Shown here in pieces: positions 24,086-35,300 of a stretch of 64,000 nt of DNA. Below the pieces are notes generated by a model that saw nothing but the letters and a program-made list of their open reading frames with translations, was not told the origin of the DNA and did no database searches. The position numbers and the translations under genes were made by a program. Source of the DNA: Gordionus sp. m RMFG-2023 (taxonomy: Eukaryota; Nematomorpha; Gordioida; Chordodea; Parachordodidae); contig NC_088777.1 of NCBI RefSeq assembly GCF_954871325.1, forward strand, positions 22,793,366-22,857,365, in the 5' to 3' direction. Every line of letters starts with the position of its first letter. Positions within the stretch are counted from its first letter, which is position 1.

Positions 24086-25189
24086 TTTTAAAAAAAACAC
24101 ATTTAAAAATTCATAAATAATACTTAATATTAATATAAATCACCTTTAAAAATGTTTAATAAAAAAAATTAATTAATATTTACATCAAATTCTATGAAAA
24201 AATAAAGAAATAAAATGTTGAGTTAATGAAAGATTATTTATCTAAATATCTTTAGCTTAAAAGAAAAAAATGATTTATATTTTAATTTATATACCTATAA
24301 AATACATAAAATAACATGTACAAATAAAATTTAAAAACAAAAAAATAAAATATTATAAAAAAGGTGAATTCCATATCAAATCAACCAAGGTTTCAACCCG
24401 ACCCCCTTCAATTTTTCTTAAATTTTGTATACTGGTAGTATATACTATAATTAAGAAAAAAATGAAATTTTACCTTCCAACACTGTTTATCCGCTAAGAT
24501 ATGGCCGTTTAAAGCGCGGAAAAATGGTACATTTTTGACAAAATGCACCTCATTTATTTTCAAATATCTCGAGAAATAATTCAGTTAGAAAAATAATTTA
24601 AATTTGATTTTGTAGCTTAATAAAATTCTTTAAAATGACATAAAAATAAATATGATGGAAATTTTATTAATATCGAAAACCGGATGTGTAAAACCGGAAA
24701 TGGCCATAGAAAAAAAAGGAATTTTTTTTTCAAAATTTTTTTCTGTAGATAGATATCACACTGCTTTATATTTGTACAAAATCCTAGACTGGGATGAACA
24801 TGGATTTAGGAGTTATCACTCTTTATATGGCTAGAATTGAACAAATTTAACATTAATATCATCATATTTTAATTTAATGAATAGTTATGAAATAATGTTA
24901 ATTTAAAAATTATGTCTAAATGACAGGCCCTTACTTTTTTTTATCTTTATCAAAATTTTTGAGAAATGGCTGGAATAATAAGCTTTGTTTAACACTTTAG
25001 TTAAATTTTGTCTCGAAGTTACTTGACAAAATAATTCTAAACATATTTATAACTTTATTTGTCTTAAATTGCATTACATATAATACAATCAAAAATTTAT
25101 AATTAAAATATATCATATATTATAATCATCCAAGGAATTTTATTAAATTATGACTTTTGTTTTCGTCTAGGGGAATAAAAGCTTGGAAC

Positions 25190-26340
25190 TTTATGTTCTA
25201 GAAATTCTCTTTGCTCTCAAAAATCTGCTTTCAAGATGACTTTCTATGTTCATATATTCATGATTGCTCACAAATATATAATTTACCCCATAGATATTAT
25301 TTCTTGCATAGTTAATTAAATCTATTGTTGTCAATATGTGATGTTCATATGGACGTTGCAAGCTTGCTCGGGCTGCTAACCGTTTAGTAACGGCCCCCAA
25401 AATGTCGCATGGGCTTTTACCCTGTTCGGTTTCAAAAAATGTCACTCAGCCTTTATCCCAAAATCATTTTCATGATTGTAGAGATTAATGAAATCTTTTA
25501 TTTTTATATTGGTTACTGCTCCATCAGAAAAATAATAAATTTTAGCCACTCTACAGTGTTGTGATGATTTAATGAAACACATTGACGATTAAATTCAAAC
25601 CCATTCATATAAAATTTTAATATTTACAAAAATAATTAAAATAACAAAAGGAATAATAAAAGGAATAATAAAAGGAATAATAAAAGGAATAATAAAAGAA
25701 ATTTCAATAATGCTTTGTCTACATTTTAATTATTTTTGCAAATATTATAATTTTATATGAATGGGTTTGAATTTAATCGTCAATATGTTACATTGAATCA
25801 TCACAACACTGTATTAAATCTTTCCTTCAAGAATACGATCAATTTTTAAAATAAATAAAATGCACATGCGTTGTGCTTTAAACAATCTGATATAACCACT
25901 AAATATTTACATGTTTTATTATGTTGTTCTCACGGTAATAAATTATAAAAGAGTTGATTAAGGCTTGATTATTGGTCTGATTAAATACTTGTGCATGTTC
26001 TGCACTACAAATGCATAGTTTTCTCAAAAGTATGCAATAACTAAGAATTCGCCAACATTTAAATTGAATTTTAAAAAGTTTCGAATTAATGATTATCGTT
26101 AAGCTATAAACAAATGAGGAATTAAATTGTTTAATTATTCAATTAAATAATCTACAAATTTGTCAGCTGATTTTGTCAGTGTTTCGAGGGTAGTTCGATC
26201 AAATGCTATCCATTGTTTGAATTTTTTATAATCTATAGAATTCTCGTCAAATAATATATTAAGCCTTTCTTTTAATTTTGGATATATGGGGGAAAATTTA
26301 TTGTTAAATTTCAATTTTGGTAGATTATTTTATGCTAAAT
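25190..26340 (-). pseudogene. DDE/RNase H-like transposase relic of the hairpin element
   Basis: Read on the minus strand, blocks appear in this order: KFKQWIAFDRTTLETLTKS (about 26250), GEFLVIAYFxENYAFVVQ (about 26040), SDCLKHNA (about 25890), then beyond the MITE KIYYFSDGAVTN and DFINLYNHENDFGIKAE (about 25540-25450), and FFETEQGKSPCDILGA with KRLAARASLQRPY (25445-25330). These match, from memory, a protein family common in arthropod and other invertebrate genomes with the motifs FSDG and HGKGPCDG, in which three spaced acidic residues suggest a DDE fold. Frame changes and stops (one at the residue before HFF, normally Trp) show it is dead. I cannot name the superfamily with confidence. Confidence 0.65.
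25554..25811. mobile_element. 258-bp mariner-like MITE, copy 1
   Basis: Terminal inverted repeats of about 100 bp start with CAGTGTTGTGATGATT and are flanked by TA on both sides (25552-25553, 25812-25813), as for Tc1/mariner insertions. The centre has five tandem AAAGGAATAAT units. It interrupts the transposase relic of the hairpin element. A second copy is at 41639-41854. Confidence 0.85.
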
Positions 26341-27640
26341 AAAATATTTAAAATTATTTTGTCAAGTAATTTTAATTTCGAGATAAAATTTAACTTAGGT
26401 TTTAAACAGCTCATTATCCCAGCCTCAAATTTTTTTTATAAAGATAAAAAAAAAGTAAGATCATTTAGGCATAATTTTTAAATTAACATTATTTCATAAC
26501 TATTCATTAAATTAAAATGATGATATTAATGTTAAATTTGTTCAATTTTAGCCATATAAAGAGTGATAACTCCTAAACCCATGTTCATCCCAGTCTAGGA
26601 TTTTGTACAAAATATAAAGCAGTGTAATTATCCATCTACAGAAAAAAAAATTTGGAAAAAAAACACCTATTTTTTCTATGGCCATTTCTTTTACACATCA
26701 GGTTTTCGATATTAATAAAATGTCCATCATATTTATTTTTATATCTTTATAAAGAACTTTTATTAAGCTGCAAAGTAAAATTTAAATTATTTTTCTAACT
26801 TAATTATTTCTCGAGATATTTGAAAATAAATGAGGTGCATTTTGTCAAAAATGTACCATTTTTCCGTGCTTTAAACGGCCATATCTTAGCGGGTAAACAG
26901 TGTTGGAAGATAAAATTTCATTTTTTTCTTAGTTATAGTTAGACCTTTACGCCGGCCGGCCGTTGGCCGGCCGCCGACCTTTTTTGGTTACACCAAAAAC
27001 GTCGCCGTTAAGAAAATCACGCAGGCGCGCTGCCGATTTTCTTATCGGCGGCGCACGGCCGGCGCAGAAATTTCTTTCTACCTTTTTATTCTAATAATTG
27101 GTCAACATCACTCTTGTAATTTTTTAATGTCAATCAGGATTTTGATGAATTTTTATTTTCTACTATTTTGAAATCTTAATTATATTGACGTCATTATAGA
27201 ATTCAATCAATCAAAAATCTAAAATTCCAAAAGTTACCATAATTTTTCATATTTTTAAAATGGATGCATCTACTTAAATAATTTTAATAATTTTAGTATC
27301 CTAACTCTGGCTAATAAAAAATCCATAGTCTGGAAATTTTTTGCGAATTAGGAAAATTATTATTGCTCTAAGATATAAAACTGCAGAGGTTGAATTTGAA
27401 TTTGAGGAATATCAAAGAAAATGCCGAAGTATAATTTAACATCAGACTTGTTAGATCTTGACAGCATTGATCCATACCCGGATACCCGGTTTCAAATTGG
27501 CAATTCCAATGATAATAGTAACAATAATTCCACGCATATGAAAACCTTAAAATTAAATATCCCAACACGTTGGCATAGTATATTAATTATGCTAGAAAGC
27601 ATATGTGGATTAAATAAGAATTTAATTAATAATGTTTTGA

Positions 27641-29491
27641 CAGGCGCGTACGCAGGAATTTGGTCTGGGTGGGGGGATAATAAATTTTTTTAAGAAATAA
27701 TATTTTTAATTAAAAATACTAAGCATAAATTTATTAGGATTAATAACTTTTCTAATACACAATTTTAAACTAATGTGAATTAAAAAAATTATAAATATAA
27801 ACCGGCATTTAAATGTGAATCATAAAATATAAAGTGAATATAACCCATGATATGAATCACTTAAATGACCCAAAATTGAAATTTGAATTTTTTGAGCTTT
27901 TAAAATATATAAAGTATAAAAAATTTAAATGTTGTAAATATAAATTAATACACAAAAAGTTTCTTAGGAATAATTGTATTTTGTATGTTTTGAGCTAATT
28001 TTTCAATTATCAATCCTTGCTTGGCGTTAAATGTCTATGAATATTCAAAAGATCCAAATCATTCAATCTACTTTCAGATGTTGTAATTCATAGGTATGTT
28101 TTTCACAGACTTGCAGGCCCGGCCCCCGAGCCGGACCGTATTTTAATTTTTTTAAATATACCCGGGCCTGGCTCGTAATTTTTTTTTTAAAAAACACTTG
28201 GGCTGGGCCTGAAAATTTTTTAAGAAAATATATCCGAGCCGAGTTGTATATTTTAAAACCAAATATTTGAAATCGCCATTATTACCTATAAATATCAAAA
28301 ATAAATATAATTTATTTTAAAAAATTCGGGCTGGGCCAGCCGGGCCGGGCCTAAAAATTTTTTTAAAAAAAACCCGGGCCGGAAAAAATTTTTAAAAAAA
28401 ATCTGGGCCTGGTCCTGCAAATGGTACCTCTGCAAGGCTCTGTTATTCTTCTTAAAAAAAGTGAATGTTCTCTCATTAGTTTACTAAAGAGCTGCTAATA
28501 TATATATAACCATTTTAATAATTGGGAGTATAATCTAAAATTTATTTGAAATAAAAAGCATCCATAGCATTTTTTGGGACTTTATCAACCATAGTTAATC
28601 TTTTAATCATAGTTATTCACCTAATAAGGCATCATAAGATATTTTAACATCTTCATGATAAAAATATAACAAATATTTATATTTTTTTTCTATCACCATA
28701 TGATGTTTTATAATACTCTTCTACTGATCCTATATTAATGTTTTGATGATGAGCTTGCTTGCTGCAAGTCGAGGGGGACAAATATTTAACACGTATAGCT
28801 CTGCTTTTGACTCAACAATAACATATTAAATATGAAATTCTTCAACAACACTAGCTCTATTTCCTTGAGTTCTAATAAAATGCTCTCCGCTATTCTCATC
28901 TTCTTAATCAAGTCAATGTTATGTTTTTGAAAAGTATTATATAAAATAGTTGTATAATTAAATAATACATTCTAATGAGAAAAAAAATTTGGAATAAGTA
29001 TTGAATCCAATAATTTTCTTGCTTCTGAGGAAATATTTCTTTCAAGCCATTGTGATATTTCAGTAATAGCATTAATAATCATCTCTTCTAACTCCAAAAT
29101 AGCTGTTACTGTGGCGGAGACTCGATTTCGTTGGACAAGCTTGCAATTTTTTTCTCCCTGTTGGACAAGGAGTTTCAGAGATAATTATTATTTTATTAGA
29201 AATTTAGATAAATATTACGCCACTAAAATTTGAAAATAATAGGTAAATTACGCCAAGGAAAACTTGAAATCGAAATTGATTGATAAAATAACTTAGTAGA
29301 TGAATGTGATAAATAAATGTAATTAAATATATATATATATGTATATATGAGATAAGAATAAATATTAACAAATATAAATTAATATTAACAATAATATTTT
29401 TGAAAAATATAATCCGGCATCTGCATTTTTTGGCTTTGGAAGGGGGGGGGGGATTTGTCCCCCTGTCCCCCCCCCGCTGCGTACGCGCCTG
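27641..29491. mobile_element. hAT-type element, copy 2 (complete ends)
   Basis: The ends read CAGGCGCGTACGCAGGAATT and, inverted, CAGGCGCGTACGCAGCGGGG, a 15-bp perfect terminal repeat. An exact 8-bp duplication, TGTTTTGA, flanks it (27633-27640, 29492-29499). Its right 1.4 kb is the sister of window bases 1-1478. No transposase frame is readable, so it is non-autonomous. It sits inside the transposase gene of the hAT element at 26940-30830. Confidence 0.93.
28106..28442. mobile_element. GC-rich MITE nested in hAT copy 2
   Basis: A counterpart of 17-343: it starts CAGACTTGCAGGCCCGGCCC and ends with the complement of CAGAGCCTTGCAGAGGTACC. Its presence at the same site in both copies shows that it entered before this family spread, and is now part of it. 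Confidence 0.65.
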
Positions 29492-31279
29492 TGTTTTGAA
29501 AGAATTGGGAAGCACTTTCTCAAATTATCAAATTATGAATCTGTCCTAGTATGTTATTTTACAGACGTATAACGTCAATCAGATGGATTGAATACATCTG
29601 ATTGGGGGAAAAAATATTATTATTTAATGTAAAAAAATATAATAATATTTTTTTTTTAATTATGGATTATTAAAGTTATGAAATTTAAAAAGAAAAAAAT
29701 ATAATTATTATGAATTTATTTTTTTCTATATATATTTTGGGATTATAATTATTCTTGTTTTTATAAGGAAAAAATAAAGGTTTTGAAATAAAATAAAGTG
29801 ATATATTTTTTCTACGATAATTCTGTTTCTATACGTCAAAAGAATCTGATCTGGTAGAGGAACTATTAGCATTTCTTTCAAAATTTAAAGAAACTATCGA
29901 ATTTCTTTCAGTACTAAAAGGGCCTACTTTAAACTTGGCGTTAGAAGTGAAATTGAAACACATTTAATTGTAAATGATAGTGATAGTTCTGAAATTATTT
30001 CACTTAAGGAAAATATGCAAAAACTTGCGTTATGATTTCCGGTTTGTAATCTGCAAGTAATATTGTATAAGTATATTCTTTTATTTTTTATTTAAAATCT
30101 TTTAGATCCAAGATTTTAAAAATTGACAATTCAAAATATTTAATAGAGCAAAATTGCTCAGCTTCTGAATTTATAATAAAACATCTTAAACTTATAGAGA
30201 ATGATGATAATCAGGTAGTAAATATAGCTAATGAAGATGAAGATGAATTATTAAATTCAAGTTATTTGACAAAATTTGCAAATAAACATTCAACAAATAT
30301 AAATTATGATTCCAAGTTAGGTGACTTAGAACAAACAGTTTCTTGGAAAACGACATTCACAAGATATGGACGTTCTAAATTTTTGGAGAGAAAAGAAGAG
30401 TAAACTTCCCAATCTTTCCAGGCTCGCCAAAAAAATTCTTTGCATTCTGGCGACTAGCATACCTAGTGAAAGAGTTTTCTCTACCGCTAGATTGACGTTA
30501 AATTAAAGGAGATCATCATTATGTCCCAAAAATTTTAATAAAATAATTTTTATACATGATAATTAAATTACGTAATCGATTTTGGATATAATAAGTTTTT
30601 TATTAAAGGAATATTAAAAAATATGCCGAGATATCTGTAGAATAGTGTATATTTATTTGTTTTTTTTTAAATTAATAAGCAATTAAAAAAATTTATCTTA
30701 TAAAAATTTATATATGCGCCGATTTACGCCTGTTTTATTGACGGCAGCTAAAAATCGGCGCGCCGCTGGCCATCGATTAGATTTTTAAAAATTGCGACGG
30801 CCGCCGATATTTCGTCGACGCACAGGTCTAGTTATAGTATATACTACCAGTATACAAAATTTAAGAAAAATTGAAGGGGGTCGAGTTGAAAATTGACTTT
30901 TTTTTTGTTGATTTGATATGGAATTCACCATATGAATATGAGGGGTATAATTTTATAAATTCTAAATTTATGTTTTTTTCCATTTATAACATGGGTATAT
31001 AAAAATAAATAATATTAAATAATAATTTATAATATAACATTAAACAAATAAATTATAATAATAAATAAAAAATATAATTTAATATCCATAGTCTATTTTT
31101 AGAATGAATATTTTTAAAGTAGATCTTATACTCAAAATGATTGAGCAACTTGTGAATAAGTTTTGCTTAAATAACAATTATTATCGTCAGGAATACAATA
31201 TACTTTTTACAATTTCATAATGCGGGTAGAAAAAAAACAAGAGTCTGCCATACCGATGTAATATGTGTCGTAGATCTTT

Positions 31280-31925
31280 TTTAATTATGAGATCTTCCTT
31301 TGGCTTGAGCCTCAGTCAATTTTTGACTCAAAAACAAGCTGAATTTTGGGCTAAGCCGGCTTGGCTCAGACGTTTAAAAATAAATTTCGGCTCAAAAGTC
31401 GGCTTGAGCCAAGTCATGAGCCGACTCGAGCCAGTCTACTAATTTCGCTCAAAGAGCCGGCTTGAGTCAATTTTAGATTCAAAAACTAGATGAGTTTAGG
31501 GCTAAGCCGGCTGAGTCAATTTCGACTCAAAAACTAGATGAATTTAGGGCCAAGCCGCTTGGCTCAGCCGTTTAACAACACTACTCAAATTATTTTGGCT
31601 TAAAAGACGGCTTGAGGCTCCTTAGCCGGCTTGAGCCGACTCGAACCAGCCAAAAATAGCTCAATGAGGAGGCTTGAACCTTAGTGAATTTTTGACTCAA
31701 AAACTGGCTGAGTTTAGGACTAAGCCAGCTTGGCTCAGCCGTTTAGCAAAACTAACACTAATCTCAAATAAATAAATTTCGCCTCAATGATTGGCTTGAG
31801 TGAGCCAACGACTGAGCCAGCCGGCTCAATGAGTCGGCTTGAGCCTGAGCCAAACTTTTGGCTCAAAAACTGGCTGAGTTTTCGGCTAAGTGGGCTTGGC
31901 TCAGCCGTTTAACAACACTACAAAT
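31280..31925. repeat. GC-rich degenerate tandem repeat (CGGCTTGAGCC type)
   Basis: Repeated pieces such as GGCTTGAGCC, TTTTGACTCAAAAACTGGCT and GGGCTAAGCCGGCTTGGCTC recur irregularly about five times. The block ends at CAGCCGTTTAACAACACTA, whose complement TAGTGTTGTTAAACGGCTG is a terminus of hAT type, so this is probably a MITE with internally amplified repeats. The left boundary is unclear. Confidence 0.65.
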
Positions 31926-32388
31926 AACACAGAAACCATTTATTAATGTTCCTTTTTGATCAAAATACCTTATTAAAAAAAATTATCTTTTTGCAGCTTA
32001 AATCAGATAGAACATTTTAACCGTTCTACCCATAATAACTTTACCCCAAGGTGATACATATTATATAAATCGTTATTGCATAACTTTTAATTAAGCTATA
32101 AACTTCTGATAAATTTTATTTAGTTATGATTTAAGAAACATGTCTACATATTTTTTAATTATGAGCCTTAATATATTTTGCTAAAAGCAAAATTAATTAG
32201 TGGGTATTTTTATAATTTTTAGGTAAGAACTAATTTTTGGTAAAATATGCCAAACTAGCAAAGTTTTTAAAAGGTATATATGTAAGAAATTAGATATAAA
32301 AATGCACGTTTTTATTCTATTAGGTTAAAAAGTTATTCGCGTTAACATTGTTACCCCATCAATAGCTTTACCCCGGTCTTCTACCTGT

Positions 32389-35300
32389 TATTTGTATATT
32401 TTTAATATAATAACATCTATTCAAATTATTCTGATAACTTCAACTATTTAATATGTTTCTTTATAAAAGTTTTCTATAGCAAATAATATTTAATTTAAAA
32501 GATTAGTATCTCATTTTTAATAAATTAAAAATATCCTTTTATAAATGTATTCACTATTCGACTAATGTAATTATTATAATTCAAATTCACAAATATAATA
32601 AATTTACTAATAATAAAAATTGTATATCACGCGGCCACGTCGTCAAATTTTTACATCGGGCGGTAGTGGGTTTTCTCTGCGGTGTACAGGTCAAAATTAT
32701 GTCTAGTTTTTATATAAATGTTATTATTTACTTAGAAAACATGAAATATCTGCCTTTCCTTGACTTGACTAGACAAAAGAGGGTAATTGTTCCCGGAAAA
32801 TATGGACTAAATGTTGAACAACTTTTTCACATTTAACTACAAATGGCATCTTATAATGCTGACTCGATAATTTATAAATTTGATAATAAAACATTTTTAT
32901 TATATTATAATGTTAATGATTACTAATTCCAACCATATGCTGATATTTCCTTACTTTTTAAATCTACCATTCAAATCTATGCTTTTGTTTCTATTAATTT
33001 TAATTAAAAATATTTTATTTCACTCTAATAATATGTATTGTATAATAACGCCAGATATCCTAACTGCAATGGAACCTAAAAAATAGGGTTCTTGCGTTCT
33101 CATATTTTACCGTCGCTAAGAACGAAATTATCTGAAAATACTTTAAATGATATTTTAATTTCAAGATTAAATATATAAAAAATTCAACATGTATATTTGA
33201 TATAAATATAGTTATATTTTATTTTTAAATGGAAAATATTGTTCAATGTAAATTTACTTTAATTATTACAATAAAAAAAATCTAAATTTGTCACACATTC
33301 ATATTAAATAAATTATGATAAATCTAGAATCATTTAAGAACCATGAAAAAAAATCAAAACCTATCTCAAAGATTCGTTCTCTGCATAAAGAAAAATTTGT
33401 AAAAATTAAGTTTAATAAATAAATATATTTGAAAAATAATAATTTTGATTGAAGGGAAAAGCAATAAAACTATCATACCTGGTTTCTTATTCATAAAATA
33501 AAACTGAAAAGATGGGGTCATATATGGGCCTCCAAGTTGGTCCAAGAGGGTTTTTGAAGGGGAAATTCACGACGGACGATACTATAGGGTGCCAAGGATA
33601 GGAAAGCCTTTTTCAAAGTTGAATATCATATAACCAGTACATTAATCTAAATTTTTAAAAAATCAGTCACCAAGATAATTCGTGTTTATATCCAAATCTT
33701 TAATTCCTTTTATTTATATTTTGATTATAATTTAAAACCAGTTTGATGCACCATTTCCACTGATAGCGCATCCGATGTCAACTATCCCCTCACATTGAGA
33801 CCCCACATAAGGTTAACCTGACGTAGGTATCCCCTCCAAAAATAAGTTATATCAAATTTTTAATATTAATAAACGAGTGTTTTTAATCTTGTTTTGACTA
33901 ATATTATATCAGTTATTACCCCCTTGGCTCTACATCTAATCTAATTAAAATAATCAAAAAAGGTATTAAAAATTTTAGATTGAATGCGAATCGAAAAAAT
34001 ATTAAGATCGAATTGAAATCGGAGAAAAAAATGAGGTAACAGGGAAATAAAAGTCACCAAAAATTGAGTAAAATGAAGAAAATCTTTAAAAAAATCGATA
34101 AATTTTAAAAAAAGTAGTGAAAAATTAAGTTAAGATAAAAAAGACTAGAAATAAATTACGCAAAAATCAAGTTGAAATGAGAGAAAATCGAAAAGTGTTA
34201 ATATAAATGAAGCCACTAGGAAAATTTGTACACAAGGCCGCAGAACCATTCGACTCCTTTTTAGCATAAATGCCATTTTTCATTGGCCTCATAAATCTTA
34301 TCATTTACAAGTGCCAAAAGAAAGGTAAATTATTTTATTAGGCGTTTGCTCAGAATTTTGTTTCTATCAAATAAAAATATTTTAGGTACGTCAAATTAGA
34401 TTTGTACATTCTGCTCACAATTTTGTTTTTCCCTAACATATTGTCGATTTTCCCTTTTATACCTTTATAAAGAGTTGATAAAATATTTAAAAAATTTATT
34501 GATTATTATAATTTAAATTTTAATAATTTCAAAATTTTATTATACATCACTATAGTTCATTCTTTCATCTATTAGTATTAGCAGGTTGATAAAGCTTTTA
34601 AATGTGAAACAATATTGTCCTGTTTATAGCAATATTTTTTTTAATTATCTAAATGCACATCTAATATATTCATTTTTATAAAAAATTAATGAAATTAGAT
34701 TTTGACTTGACTTGTATAAACTTAAATTATTTTTTTTCAATAATATTGAATATTAAAATATCAGATTTTTGTTATTTATTACTTATTATAATAACTAAAA
34801 AAAATTAATATAATTATAATATAATATATAACAATTTAGCTTTCATTTATACAATTTATCGTTTAAAATATAATAATTTGTTAGTACATTAGAATAATTT
34901 ATATTTATTATCTAATCACAAATTTAAAAAAATATTGTCTATATTGTGTTTGAAAAAATTCATTAATTATTCATCCTTTTTATTTTATCATCTATAATTT
35001 ATCTCTATTTTTCGAGTGCAATTTATATATTTTTTCATATATTTACAAGCAAACAAGTCTCGCATTTTTATGAATTTTGTTTTTACCTTTTGCAAATCCT
35101 TTCATTATATAATATCAGACTAACGATACTTTTAAACGTATAGAAACCGATACCGATAAAAATTCTAACAAAGTCCGTATCTACCGATAAAAATACATTT
35201 TAAAAAAATATTATTCATATTAAAAATGTTTACAAAATAACCACTAGTATTTGATTTTAACAATAAAAATTTTAAAGTTTTTATCTTGGAGGCATCCTCT

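Larger units (their letters stand above)
27400..30550 (+). pseudogene. hAT transposase relic (copy 2), split by a nested element
   Basis: The part before the insertion (27421-27640) reads SDLLDLDSIDPYPDTRFQIG and LKLNIPTRWHSILIMLESIC, the TRW.S segment typical of hAT. After the insertion (29500-30540) it continues with RIGKHFPKL-like sequence, EELLAFLSKFKETIEFLSVL, a region with frame changes, then FIIKHLKLIEND-like sequence and the C-terminal [20 protein letters not shown]-type block with FSTA. Several breaks besides the insertion; not functional. Confidence 0.78.
26940..30830 (+). mobile_element. hAT element with GC-rich ends, copy 2 (interrupted)
   Basis: It starts TAGACCTTTACGCCGGCC at 26940 and ends with the complement of TAGACCTGTGCGTCGACG at 30830. 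An exact 8-bp target duplication, GTTATAGT, is at 26932-26939 and 30831-30838. It is the sibling of 8065-9740 in the opposite orientation. Removing the nested element 27641-29491 and one copy of its target duplication leaves about 2.03 kb. It landed in the right arm of the hairpin element, whose sequence resumes on both sides. Confidence 0.93.
24362..30925. mobile_element. Hairpin transposon with about 700-bp inverted arms
   Basis: The left arm (24362-25060) starts GGTGAATTCCATATCAAATC and is repeated in inverted orientation at 26335-26939 plus 30839-30925; the right arm is split by the hAT insertion 26940-30830. Matches run through the whole arm, e.g. TTGTATACTGGTAGTATATA and GGCCATATCTTAGCGG, with scattered substitutions. 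The 1.3-kb core (25061-26334) encodes a decayed DDE-like transposase on the minus strand and carries a small MITE. Target duplication not resolved. Superfamily not named; see the transposase entry. Confidence 0.8.
22303..32388. mobile_element. Possible outer pogo-like element split by later insertions
   Basis: The left end, after a TA, reads GGGGAGATTGGGGTAAAATGG. A matching right end in inverted orientation is at about 32335-32388, reading inward as GAAGACCGGGGTAAAG and also followed by TA. This terminus type recurs at 48110, 53727 and 56897. The interior holds a 115-bp satellite, the large hairpin element at 24362-30925 and a GC-rich repeat at 31280-31925. That both ends belong to one element is inference; they may be two separate relics. 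Confidence 0.4.

Noticed and set aside
25640-25700. AAAGGAATAAT microsatellite as an independent feature
   Set aside because: It is the loop of the MITE at 25554-25811 and varies in number in the second copy, so it was described there.
33500-33640. GC-richer patch with a possible minus-strand exon ending at ACCAGGTATG
   Set aside because: The translation (GGPYMTPSFQFYF) matches nothing I know, and stops close upstream; a single donor-like site is not enough.
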